The position numbers were made by a program, and so were the translations under genes. 64,000 bases of DNA. Origin: Pegea sp. RAD2-039. Taxonomy: Eukaryota > Chordata > Thaliacea > Salpida > Salpidae. The stretch covers positions 124,001-188,000 of the forward strand of contig JAQGEQ010000191.1 of the NCBI GenBank assembly GCA_034620365.1, in the 5' to 3' direction. Shown here piece after piece: positions 14,097 to 28,500 of the stretch. Numbering within the stretch: the stretch's first letter is position 1; every line of letters starts with the position of its first letter. A model generated the notes under the pieces. It saw only the letters and a list, made by a program, of their open reading frames with translations, had not been told where the DNA came from and did not search any database.

Positions 14097-17000
14097 TGAG
14101 CAAATGAACATGATTTCACTAAAATTGAATTTAGTTAAAAGATTTTTAATCTGCTGACTAAATTTGTTACAATATTTGTTTAAACTCAATATCAGCAGAA
14201 TTAAACAGCAAGACATTATTAGAAGAACAAATGTTCTCATTTATTTATTGCTTTTCGCATTTCTCGAGCAGGTACTCGAACATATTTCCTCTAAACTCTA
14301 TCTCATTTTTGTTTTTATTTCTATAAATCCGTCGTTTTTCAAGATCTGATACAACAGTTAACAAAATGAAACGTGAAGATAAAAATTGGACTTTTTACTG
14401 TGAAATGCCGGGTTCAAAATAAACGTCATTAAGTCAATATCATTACGTCATAAGCTAAGAAATGTTTTACTAAAAAAAGTGTTTCTTTTATTTGATCTTC
14501 ATAAGAATGAATGATATTCAAGAGCGGAGTTTTATTCCTTTTAAGCCGCATGCAGACCGTCTTACTCCTCTTCTTTCGATTCCAAACCTTGAATTTATTT
14601 TTGACGTCAAAAACGTGATTTAACGATAATAGCAAACGCAATAATTGGAAAAACTCTGATAAACTTTATCATCAGCATATTATATTTTATATATCTATAT
14701 ATTTATATATATTCGGTGAGAATTTTTGATAGTTTTGAAATTGAAGACAAACAAAACTCCTAATTTTTGTGACAGTTTCAAGTAATTATCAAAATGGTTT
14801 TGACAAGTTTTTGATGAAAAAAGTTTTTAAATATTCGAAATTCTTGACAAAAAAACTTGCTTATTTTATAAACTGTCTTTATTTAGCAACAAAAAAAGTG
14901 TTCAAGCTTTTACAACTTCAATTAACACTTTCTTTATTTCTTTTAAATCTGAAGTGAAATAAATCAAAAGCTTTTTTAACTTTTGATTCAAATATTTTGC
15001 TGATACCAAAAAATCGAAAAAAAAATAAACCAAAAAGTTTTCAATTTTTAAGCGTCAGTAAAACTTTTTGTAACTAATTTGATATCAAACAGCAAAGTTG
15101 TATTGCGTTGTTTCCGTATTGTGTATAATTACTAATTTTATTTCTATTGTTTTTATCTTACACAATTCAGAAATGATTTTAATCTAGTTCTTTCTTATGA
15201 TAAGCTTCTAAAAATTGTTTAACTTTCGTGTTGTAGATAACAGTCTTTAGCAGGTTTTATAACTTTTTGTTTAAACTAATCTACTAAAACCATTGAAAAT
15301 TATTGGCAGATTCGATTACAGTCAATCAAATTATTTTGTTTATTTTACTGCATTTGTCGTATCCCTTTTGTTTGTCTGATTTTGTTTCAACAATTAACAT
15401 TAGAAGTTGTGATTTGAAGATAAATAAATCGGTTTGTAGAATTCTTAAACAGCATTTTCTCATCAACAAACCAAAAGATCTATCAACGATACAACTTGCC
15501 TCAGCCAACTCGATAATATAAATGCAAACAAATTAAGCTCTTTTCTATCTGTGCCAAACCTCTTACTACCTCCGAGAAACAGCTTTCAACAATTCTTTTT
15601 CAAACTTGAAGATAAATCTTTATCACTGTTTTGCTTTGCCCTTGAATTCATTTCTATATTTTTATCAGCTTTTAGAAAAACTTTGCTTTAACCTGAAACC
15701 CAAATCTCTGCAATTGATTCATGTGTTTTTAAGCAATGCAGACCTAAATAGAGATCTGTTTGTAACGAATTAGAACTCGAAACAATTGAATTAGTATTTT
15801 AATAAAAAACTTATAATGTTTAAATTTCTAAAGATTATAAGAAACTGCTTAATAAGAACTTAAGTTGCTGCTTTATTATCAATATTTTTATTTGTTTTTT
15901 TTCTTGAAACTGTTTGTATCTTTATCAAACTGAAGTACTTGACGGTTTACTACAAAGAATTTACCTTCATTCCCTCAATTAAAACATGACAGTTTATAGG
16001 ATTTTGTGTAGATTAAAATGAGAATGATATTAAAACAAATCGATTTAATTTTGAAAATAATTCCTACAATTTTGTATTTACTCTTGTTGCATATTTCTTT
16101 TTTCAAAATCGCATGTTCATCATTAACAAATCTGTTTGTTATATTTTCAAAATGACAAATACAAGAATTGATTTGCAAAAATTTTCTTCTCTTTATTTAA
16201 TTCTCATCTTTGGATTTAAGTAGTTTAAAAAGACATTTCAAAAAAAATGCAGCTGATAAGTTGAGGAAATAAATAATTATTCATAATTTTAGCTGAGCGA
16301 GTGAACAAAATTCCGATCTATAACTCTAAAATTAAATTTCTGAATTAAGAGATTCACAATCCAAAACATAAGCCTAAATTTATGCTCATAATTAATTCCT
16401 TTGTTTATACAAAGCTTGTAAAAAGTGAAGCTATGTTTGAAAAGTACTCAGCACTCCTTTTAAAAAGAAAATAAATTTCGTGATATATTTAGAAAACTTT
16501 GCTTAATTTATCTAAGATACTTTATTATGGTTTGAACTATTCATTGTTGTTTAAAAATAAAATTTCTTGTAGTTACTAAACACCTTTTTCTGTAAAGTTA
16601 AACTGTTTCCACAAAGTTTTTTGATTAAATGAGAAAAAATAACTTCATGCTTAAAATACTTGCACTGAAATTGTTTAGCTAGTTTGCTTTATACAGATAG
16701 ACATGAGTTAAGTTTCCATAATCCTTATAGTAGAGAGAAAATGGTTTCAACTCAATGCCCAAACATTCAACAATGATTAAACTATTTGTGTATTAAACTA
16801 TACTATGCCTTACAATTATTTTTTCGTGCTATTTGTACAATTATACATATATATTATTATTCTATAATTATCAGCTTTTTGTTTAGTTGTTCTACGATTT
16901 TTAGTTTAACTTCTGTTTGTAATATTGGTCATGAATGACCTCAAAATCTATCAAAATAAAAATAACTCTAAAAAACTTTGGTTGATTCAATTTTCTGTAT

Positions 17001-20000
17001 AATTGTTATAGAGTTTATAATTTGATACAAACAACTATTTTTGTTGCAAGATGAAATATAAAACTATCTATTTCATTCATAAAGTAATCAAAATACCAAT
17101 TATTATAAAAGTTGATTATCAAAATTTTATTAGTTCATTTTTCCAGTTTTCGAGTCACATTTTATTTACTAAATTAATTTGAAACGATAGTTGCTAACAA
17201 AGAAAAACTGTTATTTATAATAGAGCTTTCACTTGACTAGTTGAATAAAAACCAATATTTGTTTTTTTAATTTTAAAGATAAGAAAGTGAATCAATCAAA
17301 AACTAAACTGAAAAACAAAACAACTAAAATTTGAAGTCTGCCATTAATAATAAAGCCTATTTACAATTGAGCTAACTTAACTAATATTTACAAGCTTTTC
17401 TTTCATCTTTTTCATACTACTTATTTACGTTGTGATTAAATACCGTTTAGTAATTGTTTGAATAAACCTTATTTGTATCTATCACATATACCTTAGCTTA
17501 ATTATTTTTTCTATTTATTTAGGATAACAAATTAAGAAGAAATAACTTGAAAGTCAGTTATAATCATGAGATAATAGATTGATACAAGTTGAAAAATTAA
17601 GTATATTGCTATTATTTAAGTTTGATATCTCTTATCAGTACAAGAAATAAATATTTATGTTCAGATAACTCGTAAATAAGGTAAAAAAGGGTTAGCTATT
17701 TTCACAAAAGTTTCTTTGGTGTAATGCTTGTAAAAGAGTGCTCAGAAAAATACTGACTATATTTTAAAAGCTTTTTGTACAAAAAATTGTCATGTTAGTA
17801 AATCAGTTCAAATATAAATAATCTAAAAAATCAATTAATATCATCTGGATTTTATAAAAAAGATTAAAGTGTTTTGTTGGTTTACAACTAATTATTAAAT
17901 AAAAAAATATTTTAAGATTTAAATCAGGTGATGGAATGTATCAACTCTGTAAATGAATTAAAGTTGTTTATTTTTAACTAAATAAATTCTGAATATATTA
18001 TTCTATCGATTCTTATTTTTAAGAATTGAGGCTGATAATCTGCAAGTAAGAAGAAATCTGATTAATCAAAACTTCTTTCTTTTAAAACTTTTAATTTACT
18101 ATTTAAGTAGTTTGATGTAAAATGTCATTTTTAATTTATCTCAATAAAATAAATCTTAATATTGGCATCTAACAAATAGATTGTATCGACATCTCAGTTA
18201 ACGCTAGTATATTTTGCATGTTCATAACTATTAGTTACAAGCAATAAGACTGTTTTTAAATTCAGTTAAAATATGTTTCATCATAAATCTAAGTTAATTA
18301 AATTATAAATGTCTGATCACTTAAATATTAAATTTAATGTCTAGTAAAAATTCTTTTTTAAATTTGTCATCTTACAATAGTTTTTAATAGGATTTGTTTG
18401 TCAGAATTTCACGAATTAAATTAACTTAATTTGAATACTTCTGATTTCCTAGAAGATCTGATCAAATTGTTATGATCTTTTAAGATCTAGTTTGAATTTA
18501 ATTAATTCACTTTATATTTGTTATTTTTCAAGATACTTCAAATACAAATTTTATTTTTGTAATATTTTCTATTTATTGCACATTTTATTTTTATATTTAT
18601 TGTTAATCTTGATATTATGATAATGCTTTTTTTGATTTGTTAATTAATCACTTTTTGAAAGAAAAATAGATTGTTATTAATTACTATTTTGTTACAAATA
18701 TAAACTTTAAGTAAAATGGTGAAATATAATTTTTTAAAGTTCTTCTACACTTAATAACAATTGATTATTAAGCTAGTATCACTTTTAATAAAAAAACTAA
18801 CCAAAGTATCTTGTTAGAACACTGTGCTAACATGACGGATTTTTTTTAAATATAAAAACATTTTAAGAAAAATCAATCACAAAATATCTAAAGTTAATTT
18901 AAGCTGTTTTTATTATGAAGCAATTATAGCTTTAAATAAATTAGAATTAGCTAAAGTTTGTGACCTCAAGTTTAGTGATTAAAACCAACAAATATATTAA
19001 CTTAGATTCTTGTAAGACCTCAACATTTTACATATTTACATGAACTTTATAATATTTATTTTATCTATTTTATTATCGAAATATAAATACGTTAAACCTA
19101 AAAATCATGTTCAGTTATTTGTAGTTTCATTACTCAGCTCCAATTTTACTGATACAAATTAACACTGAGTTTGTTTCGTCTTATTTTCTCAACAGGATTA
19201 ATCCTTATAAAAAAGAAATAATTTTTATAAAGTTGTTGAGAAGTTATGTTTGAGAACATATGTAAAGTTAAAAGGTTTTTTTTTCAAAGATAATTTCAAT
19301 TTTTTTTTAATAAATTAATTTTTATACAACACCATACAAGCTTATCATAAAGAAAATGTTTTTCTAACCATAAAAAATAAGAAAAATTACAGTTTAGTTT
19401 ACAAGAACAAATTTTGAACTTGAACATTTTCAAAAGCAATTTCTATTATCCAAGTATTTCCTTGCCACTGTATCATTTTCAAGAAACTAAAAAGTATTTT
19501 ATTTGTTGTTAATTTGTTAATGTTGGAAATTGATCAATTAGGTGAGAAGATGCTAATTGAAGTTGAAAACTCAGTTTAGGTTATTTGTAAACTTTGAAAA
19601 AATAAGAATAAGAGTTTCAATAGAAGTTAATGGAAAAATATAAATCTAAATTGTTTGCAGACTTGCTCCACATTATCAAAACAAGCTTGCTATTTTGATG
19701 TTTCCGGTATATTCAATAAATAATAATCTGTGTTTTGGAGATCTTCCAATAAAAAAAAACTCTGAAAAAATAAACTTTGTTAACAATACAAACAACTCAG
19801 GTGTAGATTAAATGTTTTTGTCAATTCTATAAATATTTATTGTATGATAGATAATTAATTATTAGAATGCTATTATGATGCTGATTCTATACTAAGATAA
19901 AAAAAGAAATTATCGAAAAATGTAAAGTTAATCATTAATTTTTAGCTTGTGACTTTAATTCAATTTCCAAAATAGTTTAAATTTTTGTCAGTTTATTAAA

Positions 20001-23000
20001 AAGTATCAAACTTTGACAACTTTTGTAATAATCAAATGTTTTATGAAATTATAAATGATAATATATTTCTCAAATATATTAAATGTTAATATAAAAGTTT
20101 ATCTAACAGTTAAATAAAATCCTTATATAATTTGCAAATTAAAAAACATAATGAAATGGCAAACTAACCTTAAACCAATTACTAATGTTCTATTACAAAT
20201 TCTAAACATTTTAATACATATGTTGGGTTAAATTGGTCAAAAAATAAGTTTGTATTAAAAAAGCTGTTCAAAAAAAACAAATAGTTATTAGAAGAAACTG
20301 TTTTGTTAAACTTTTAATCGGTTTTGTTTAAAAAAATGATGTTAATTTTTAGATACATATTGACAAACTATATAAAAACATCAGATTAAAATAAAACATC
20401 ACTTAAACTTTCAACTTCCTTTTTATAATTCACTTCAAATATGAAATAAAACATTTTTCTTTTTAAACCAATTAGCTTGACAACTTAACTAATTGAAACC
20501 ATTAAATTTTCTGATTATTATTTAAACACAAACTAAAATAATTAATTGAAAGCTATTAACAAATAAATAACCAAAAAATATTCTTAGTTAGTTGCCATAA
20601 ATATAAAGTTTAATTTAGTATTTTCACTTTTTGGATAATTAATTATTGAAAAAAATTAAATTGCAAATAAGTTGACGTTTCTATCGTCTAGTTTTCATCA
20701 AGAATTACTCTGAGAAGAACTTCATTTGAAAAGTGAAAAGTTTTCTGCAATCAGTTTGAAAGCATTCACAGGTTGATGGATTGGTTTTTTGTACAAACAA
20801 AACCTGTTTAAAAAAGATTAATTTTGTAAGAAAAATACATCTGAAAGACAAGAAAACACATATTTAGATTATTGATTTCTTTCTACTGTTATGTTTGTTC
20901 TCATTCTTTTGGGGTTTTTGAGTATTTGAATATTAGAAGTAGAAGACGAAACTGAATTGCTTCATGAAATTGAAATCTACGAAATTAGTTAAATCGTCAA
21001 CAACCTATAACATCATAATAAGAGTTTAAAATACAGAACTTTATTTTTTTAAACGCTTTTATTTATACAGAAAAAAAGCATTTAAACTAAATTGTGTATG
21101 AAGTTAACTTGTATTGAAACCTTTAAATGATAAACATGGCTTTATCTGTAAATGAGTTATCTCAGTAAACTATGAAATATGAAATTATATTCATAAGTCA
21201 GAAAATGAAATGTTAAGTTTGATAAAACTCTGTAAACAACATATTCGGTAATTTGAACGCGTTGCCTACTTCTCTACCAAAAACAAACCTATTTAAAAAG
21301 TTTTTGAAAGTATTTTAATATTATTAAACGTTTTGATTTGTAATTTAGAGATAAAAATTATTCAATTTCCAAAGCTAAAATTCGAATTTTTAGTTTCTGT
21401 TGTAAACAGAACTATATTGTATCATCTAATTAAGTAGAATATTAAATCCTAATTAAATAAATGAAGCATAAATTAAACTTTTTGGTGAGTGAACAGAGGC
21501 ATCATTCCTATAATGACAACTTATGTAGAGTTGTGATAAGCAGAGAAAGAAAACCAAGAACAATTTGATGTCACTTAAGATTATAGAGTCTTAAAAAAAC
21601 ACTTCTTTTAAATTTCAAAATAGAATTGAATTGCATTAGACAAATACTAAGCTTATATGTTTAGATAACTAATTCTATATTTTGTAAAAATTTTATTTTG
21701 AAGTGTCTGTTTTATTGTATGTAAATAAACATATTCTGCAAATTAATTTAACTTCTTGTTTAAATAAAGTTTACAGTTAAACTATTTTAAACATAACGTG
21801 TAATTGGTGGTACATAAAGTTTCGACTGTTTTGTTGATAGAACAAATAAAAGTCCTTAATAAGAGAAGTAAGATGTGTTAAACCTTAGTTTACTATAAAA
21901 TGCTTTGATATTGCAATACAAACTTCAATAAGGTTTTTGTAGACACTTCAAAAGCTTCTGTTGGATAATAACCAATTTAAAAAAGATTTTAAACATAGAA
22001 TAAAAAGCTGTTTATCAAATGGACTTCAAAGCTATAGTTGTATTGATTTTGATGCAATTAACTATCGTCTGTTAAAAAGCTTTGATATCAACTTCTATTT
22101 GAAGCTAATTATTAGTTTAAATTAACTAAATCCTAATATTGCTACATGGCATTCAAAAGTCTAGTATTTGGTGTCTGTAGTTTAATGTATTTAATTATAT
22201 GAATTTGTACTAAATATTTAAACATATCAGTTATCAAAAATTGCAAAGTTTTAAAGTTTCAAAATCCGTTATTTATTTACTATAAAATCGAAAGTATAAG
22301 AAACTGGGTAAAGACTTCTTACAGACACTATTAATCTGATTTATACAAAACAAATAACATTATCTTCAAAATAAAATTAAACTCTTCATTTCGTTTAGCT
22401 TACTACAAATACTAGATGATTCTACTAATAAATGTCAAAAAAATAAATTTTAATCAAAATTAAATTAGACAATATATTTTCGCATACTAGGGTTGGATAA
22501 TTTGCTGTCAAATTTACAAAACTTTAGCTGATTCAATTCATGTTATGATTAAAAAGTTTAAAAGTTTAATATTCACTAATGTGCTGTAAAATTAATTAAC
22601 TGTCACCTCAATATCCATAGAGGAAACTTCTGTAAATGATTAATGGTTTATTCATTTAAATTCAAAGCCGGATTTAAGGTTTGAATTGACTTCCGCTTCT
22701 GACGTTTAGTGTGTAGATAGCAAATTTACGGGAGAAAAAAATTATATTTTTCAATTCTGTTTATAAAATAGATTGCTTTTTACTTTCTCATCTTAATGTT
22801 GGTTAGCTAAACAAAGGTGCACCCGTGAAAAATAGTTTTGTATTATCATATTTACTTATTTATATATATTATAGAAAAAATCATTTGAACCTTCTTAATA
22901 GAATTTCGAATATATTTATTATAAATTATAAAGCTTGTAACTAAACAGTTTAAAATAAAAATTAATTTTAAGTTAATTTAAAAGTAGCTTATTATTCAAA

Positions 23001-23762
23001 AAATATAATTAAGTGAAAAAAGAATTAATAAAAATTATGTTTTTGTATTTGAAGCTATAAATGTTGAATAAATTAAATATAAGTTTTAGATAAATATTTT
23101 TATGATAAAAAAGTTTATAATAAATAAATATAAATGATAAACAGTTTTAAAGTTGTATGTTTGATTAGTTATTTGCTAAAACAACAAGCTATATACTAAA
23201 CAATGGTTTCCACTTCTTACAGTAGTATCAATCGTTTTATAAATCTAAATATTTTCTTTAAAACACTTTCCAAGAAATGAAATTTCGATTCAATACTAGA
23301 CTTGTTTCTTTATTTCTAAGTTTGTTTATTTGCTGATACAAACATAAAACTAAATTTAATTTATTTTTAGATGACTGTTGTGTTGTGTTTTTCGTTTTGT
23401 CAATATATTTTTTTGATTTACATTACAAGAACCTTATTCAAACTTAAACCAAAAAGAAAATAGCTTTTATATAAACAATTTTTACTTAGAAAAACTCATG
23501 TTACACAATTGAAAATAAATTATGGTTAAAATAAAAGGTGACTTTTTACTTAAACCTTTCTATTGGTAGGTGAAAAGAACCTTTTATGCGTATATCATTT
23601 GTGAAAACAACTATCTTTTTAATATCACAAGAGTAATTAAACTTATAATTAACTCATGCTTAAAAAGCTTAATAATTATTAGAAGAAGATACAAATAGAT
23701 AAGAAAATACAAAAAACTATTTTTAAAACGAAGCAAGTAATTAAATTTAGTACAAAAGATTA
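14097..23762. other. long AT-rich stretch without a supported gene
   Basis: About 9.7 kb downstream of TSPEAR, dominated by short A/T runs. Only short, compositionally trivial open frames occur. A candidate polyadenylation signal AATAAA for TSPEAR lies at 14418-14423, and a TATATA-rich microsatellite at about 14685-14712. No splice-consistent exon, tRNA or repeat family was recognised. Confidence 0.6.
14418..14423 (+). promoter_or_regulatory. candidate poly(A) signal of TSPEAR
   Basis: AATAAA 322 nt after the stop codon on the gene's strand. This hexamer is common by chance in such AT-rich DNA, so it is only a candidate. Confidence 0.3.
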
Positions 23763-24260
23763 CAATAACTTTTTTTGGATATTAAAAAACTTAGTTTATT
23801 AATAAGCATTGTCTAATTCAACAAATTCATTTATCCTTGAAGTCAACAAAAGTAATTCTGTAATATTGACAAAATAATGGAAATATCTATCAATACAAAA
23901 GCTTTAAATCAATAACTTGTAACATCAGCAAGATATCTCAATCGAGAAGGTCTTGAAGTACACCAACCTGACTACAATATGTTAATCTATCAGAGGTTTT
24001 GCTTGTATGGTCACATACATCGAAAGAAGACGGATAAATCTCAAATGTTATGTGGTATAGAGAGCTTTTAAAAGGCAAACTTGACATCAGATGTCCTTGT
24101 GGTAGCTGTAAGGATACATGAAAGCGTGATATGAAATTGCTTAGCATCGATACCAGCAAATGGGAAGATATCGCTTGGAAGATACACGTCTACAAGTTGT
24201 AGAAAACTGGTCTGTGAACTGACAGCTCGAAGTCTCTTGCACAAAGTCTGAAATTATAAC
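23763..24260 (+). mobile_element. decayed non-LTR retrotransposon (LINE) 3' region, copy 1
   Basis: On the plus strand, 24000-24185 reads like the conserved block after the reverse transcriptase of many animal LINEs (GHV-R-EDGRIP, RELLKGK, CKDT-KRDMK, DTSKWEDIAWK), with in-frame stops. The stretch 23990-24185 is nearly identical to the reverse complement of 38205-38390. 23763-23850 also matches the far side of that copy, so the repeat includes flanking noncoding sequence. It is too short and broken to assign a clade. Confidence 0.75.
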
Positions 24261-24429
24261 TTTCTTTGTCAAGCTGCTCATTCCTTAAACCAATATTTCG
24301 TCAATGGATTTATTATTCAACAAATATCTTTGTAGAGACCTTTGCATTACCATATCATCTGACTTTAAATGGCACAATTATGTTTCTAAAATCTTTGCAA
24401 AATCAAGCAGTCTTGTTTAATTTATCATA

Positions 24430-24830
24430 AAAACCTTTAATTCTAAGAACCGATGCTTCTTTATCAACTTCTTCAAACTGTACGTATGTCCAATTCTTGA
24501 ATACAATGTCAGTGCATGGATGCCATATCAAGTTAGTGATATCAACAAAATCGAGTCTGTTCAGGCAACATTTACGAAATTGGTATGCAGAAAACTCAAT
24601 TTTAAATATGATAATTATAAACATCGTCTCAGCTTCTTCAATTTAGATGCTTTGGAAATTTGACGGATTAAATACGACTTAATTCTTATTTCTAAAATTA
24701 TCCACAATTTAATTGATCTTCAGTTTGATGATTTCTTTTCCATTAGTCCTTCCCTCAAGTTATATCTACTCAGACGACACATCTTAATAAGCTCATATCA
24801 CCTGGTACCTTAATCAGATAAAAAATGTTC
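24430..24830 (+). mobile_element. decayed LINE reverse-transcriptase C-terminus
   Basis: Plus-strand reading matches the thumb and C-terminal region of CR1/L2/Jockey-type reverse transcriptases. It starts with LYVCPILEYNVSAWMPYQ and continues with a DINKIESVQATFTKLV segment. RLSFFNLDALE, ISKIIHNLIDLQFDDFFS and a RRH segment follow. It contains stops, so it is a dead 5'-truncated copy. It lies just downstream of a different LINE tail in the same orientation and may be a separate insertion. Confidence 0.75.
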
Positions 24831-24959
24831 ATACCTCACAGGTAGTACTTAGAACCAGTTGCCATCAGATACTGTCATGTCAGAATGACACTGTTCAAGA
24901 AGAAGTTGAATTGCTTCTAAACATTGGTTTTTCCCCTTTTTTTTACTATTGACATTATA

Positions 24960-25050
24960 AGTAATTGTTCACAGTTATATGCTTTGAGGACTTCTGAAAT
25001 GTCATGTGTTACATCTTTTTCTGTCTATATTTATAACTTAATTATCTATA
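24960..25050 (+). repeat. dispersed repeat shared with 36965-37047
   Basis: Sequence around TATATGCTTTGAGGACTTCT, then GAAATGTCATGTGTTACATC, recurs with few differences at 36975-37047 in the same orientation. It follows the LINE RT remnant here and precedes the retroelement tail there, so it is probably LINE 3' UTR. Confidence 0.55.
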
Positions 25051-25516
25051 AAATTCATTTTTACATTAAGCACCTTCATATACGTTTTTCTAATGAATAT
25101 TTTATTTTATAAAATCCAAATTGGCCATTTTGACAAACTTGAAAATCCTTATAACTTTTTATCATGAAATTTTTACACAAATCTCTAAGTTTTAACTACA
25201 AATTAAGGCAAGCTATCACTTTGCTCATTATGTTTTTGTGGATCAAAAATCAAGATGCTACCGAAGAACCAGACATCATAGACGCTATACTTTCAAGATC
25301 TTAAGTCCTCATACATACTTCGCTGACAGATTATCATCCAAACAATTTATAAAAAGGATCATTTTGTAACTTTACTTGTAAAATTATAACTTAAAATCAA
25401 TTTTATAGCTCTAAGATGATATCAACAAATCTTCCTCTCTTTTGATCGTATAAATCTGCATCTCAAATTCCATTTTGTATTTATTCAATTCTTTTTCTTC
25501 GTTTTCTTTTGTAGTG

Positions 25517-28500
25517 ACGTCACTCAAATATCTTATATTTTTATATTTCAAAAAACAGCACAAATAAAAATGTTTGATGATGACGTATAGCTCAAAGTGA
25601 TGACGTCTAGAGGGCTGATGACGTCACTTGGCGATGTTGATAAACGGAGGAGCGTTGAAAGCATCACATGAACATTTACAGTCACTCACAGGACATTTGA
25701 GGTGCGTTCTGTATAAAGTTCAAAAGTTAATAGAGGTCTTTACAGAAGTTCAAAGGTTACTAGGCGTCTTTACAGAAGTTCAAAGGTAACTAGGGGTCTT
25801 TACAGAAGTTCAAAGGCTACTAGGGGTCTTTACAGAAGTTCAAAGGTTACTAGGGGTCTTTACAGAAGTTCAAAGGTTACTAGGGGTCTTTATAGAAGTT
25901 CAAAGGTTACTAGGGGTCTTTACAGAAGTTCAAAGGTTACTAGGGGTCTTTACAGAAGCTCAAAGGTTACTAGGGGTCTTTACAGAAGTTCAAAGGTTAC
26001 TTAGGGGTCTTTACAGAAGTTCAAAGGTTACTTAGGGGTCTTTACAGAAGTTCAAAGGTAACTAGAGGTCTTTACAGAAGCTCAAAGGTTACTAGGGTTC
26101 TTTACAGAAGCTCAAAGGTTACTAGGGGTCTTTACAGAAGTTCAAAGGTTACTAGGGGTCTTTACAGAAGTTCAAAGGTTACTAGGGGTCTTTACAGAAG
26201 TTTCAATTTTAATAGGAGTCTTTAAAGAAGTTCAAAGGTTACTAGGGGTCTTTACAGAAGTTCAAAGGTTACTTAGGGGTCTTTACAGAAGTTCAAAGGT
26301 TACTTAGGGGTCTTTACAGAAGTTTAAAGGTAACTAGAGGTCTTTACAGAAGCTCAAAGGTTACTAGGGGTGTTTACAGAATTTCAAAGGTTACTAGGGG
26401 TCTTTACAGAAGTTCAAAGGTTACTTAGGGGTCTTTACAGAAGTTCAAAGGTAACTAGAGGTCTTTACAGAAGTTTCAATTTTAATAGGAGTCTTTAAAG
26501 AAGTTCAAAGGTTACTAGGGGTCTTTACAGAAGTTCAAAAGTTACTAGGGGTCTTTAAAGAAGTTCAAAGGTTACTTAGGGGTCTTTACAGAAGTTCAAA
26601 GGTAACTAGAGGTCTTTACAGAAGTTCAAAGGTTACTAGGGGTGTTTACAGAAGCTCAAAGGTTACTAGGGTTCTTTACAGAAGTTCAAAGGTAACTAGA
26701 GGTCTTTACAGAAGTTTCAATTTTAATAGGAGTCTTTAAAGAAGTTCAAAGGTTACTAGGGGTCTTTATAGAAGTTCAAAGGTCACTAGGGGTCTTTACA
26801 GAAGTTCAAAGGTTACTAGGGGTCTTTACAGAAGCTCAAAGGTTACTAGGGGTCTTTGCAGAAGCTCAAAGGTTACTAGGGGTCTTTACAGAAGTTCAAA
26901 GGTTACTAGGGGTCTTTACAGAAGTTCAAAGGTCACTAGGTGTCTTTACAGAAGTTCAAAGGTTACTAGGGGTCTTTACAGAAGTTTCAAGTTTAATAGG
27001 GGTCTTTAAAGAAGTTCAAAGGTTACTAGGGGTCTTTACAGAAGTTCAAAGGTAACTAGGGATCTTTACAGAAGTTTAAAGATTACTAGGGGTCAATAGC
27101 TTACTTAAACCATTCCGACATATGTTCGTAATGGCCTCCATGACGACAGCTTGCACAGACAGCAAGCCAATTACGAATATCTGCGATAAACTTCAAAATT
27201 TAACAGTTTTTCAGATTTAGAAAAGTTTCAAATGAAAAGTTGGAAATTATAATCTTTAGATAAATTAGAATTGCAATTATTTTAATGAAGAATATCCGAC
27301 ATCAGTGTTGGATTTAAGACATAAGATTCGTGGAAAAAGCTATTAAACAGGAGTTCAGGTCTTTTAGGGTCCTTAGACCAGTTTTAGGAGTTTATAAGAT
27401 TTAATGAAAACTGTTTGATTCTAAAATTGAAGATTTTTATATTTTACATCTTAGACAAGAAAAGAGCCCCAAAAAACCCTAAATCCTTTCTCTACCTCGA
27501 TCTTCTGGTCGACATCCAACATATTTGCTACAAACACAACAACGAGGAAGAGGTCTTCTACAATTCGGACAACTTGTAATCTACAAACATTAAACTCATC
27601 GAATCACAAACCGTCATCAAATCGCGACTTACCATCGATGACGTCACAGCATCTCGAAATGCATCACGATAACTAAAAGCTGGTCTCTCTGCAAAGTAGT
27701 AAAATAAGTCATGTGACGTAGCTATGACGTCATCCACACCTTTAGCTGTGATTGGTTTAGCGCAGAAATTGCAGTGAACCATGACGACGGCCTGATTGTT
27801 ACTTGATGACGTCATATACGCGATGACGTGAGACGGCGAAGTTGGTTTAAGGTTGTTGAGCGTCTGCGACCAGGTCTTGTCAAAGTTGATTCGTTCAAAA
27901 TAAAACTGCCACGAGTTAAGAAGCGTCGTGTATCTGTAATTGATGACGTCATCTCAGTGCTTGAGAAGGGATGACGTCATCATTACCGTTCTTTCCAATG
28001 CTGAGATTTCGAAGACTGAAGCAAAGAAGGATTTTGTGAAAGAAGAATTATACCAAGGACTGTTTGATAGTCGAGATTCTGTAGAAAATTGAGTTTAGGG
28101 GCGTTTTTGGGGTTTTTAGGGCACCTTTTCCAGATAATCTTCTAATATTTTAATTGTGACGTCATCATGAAGTCCAGTAATGACGAGAAGATCAAGTGAA
28201 GGATTTGAAATCGATTTGAAACGAAGTTGTTTGAAGAATGAGATTAATGAATCAGATGAAAGATGTAGACATGCAAATCCAATTCGATCAGATAAAAGAA
28301 GGTCCTGAAAGTAAAGATCAGATGAAGATCAGATGAAGATCAACAAATTTTACTTCATTGAAAAGTATTTCTTTAAAATATTCAATTTCTTTTTGATTTT
28401 TTCGTTTCTTTGCAGACATCAGTAAAAACCAAAAAGCGGCACAAAGATATGAATCTTGTATTGTCCATTTCAAGTTACTACAAGTTTCTTTCCATAACTG

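Noticed and set aside
15303-15521. Overlapping 60-72 codon frames on both strands
   Set aside because: No ATG-led coding signal, no motif and no splice sites consistent with a gene; chance openness.
20890-21000. Hydrophobic start followed by an acidic segment (EVEDETELLHEIEIYE)
   Set aside because: Short, interrupted by a stop, isolated in AT-rich DNA.
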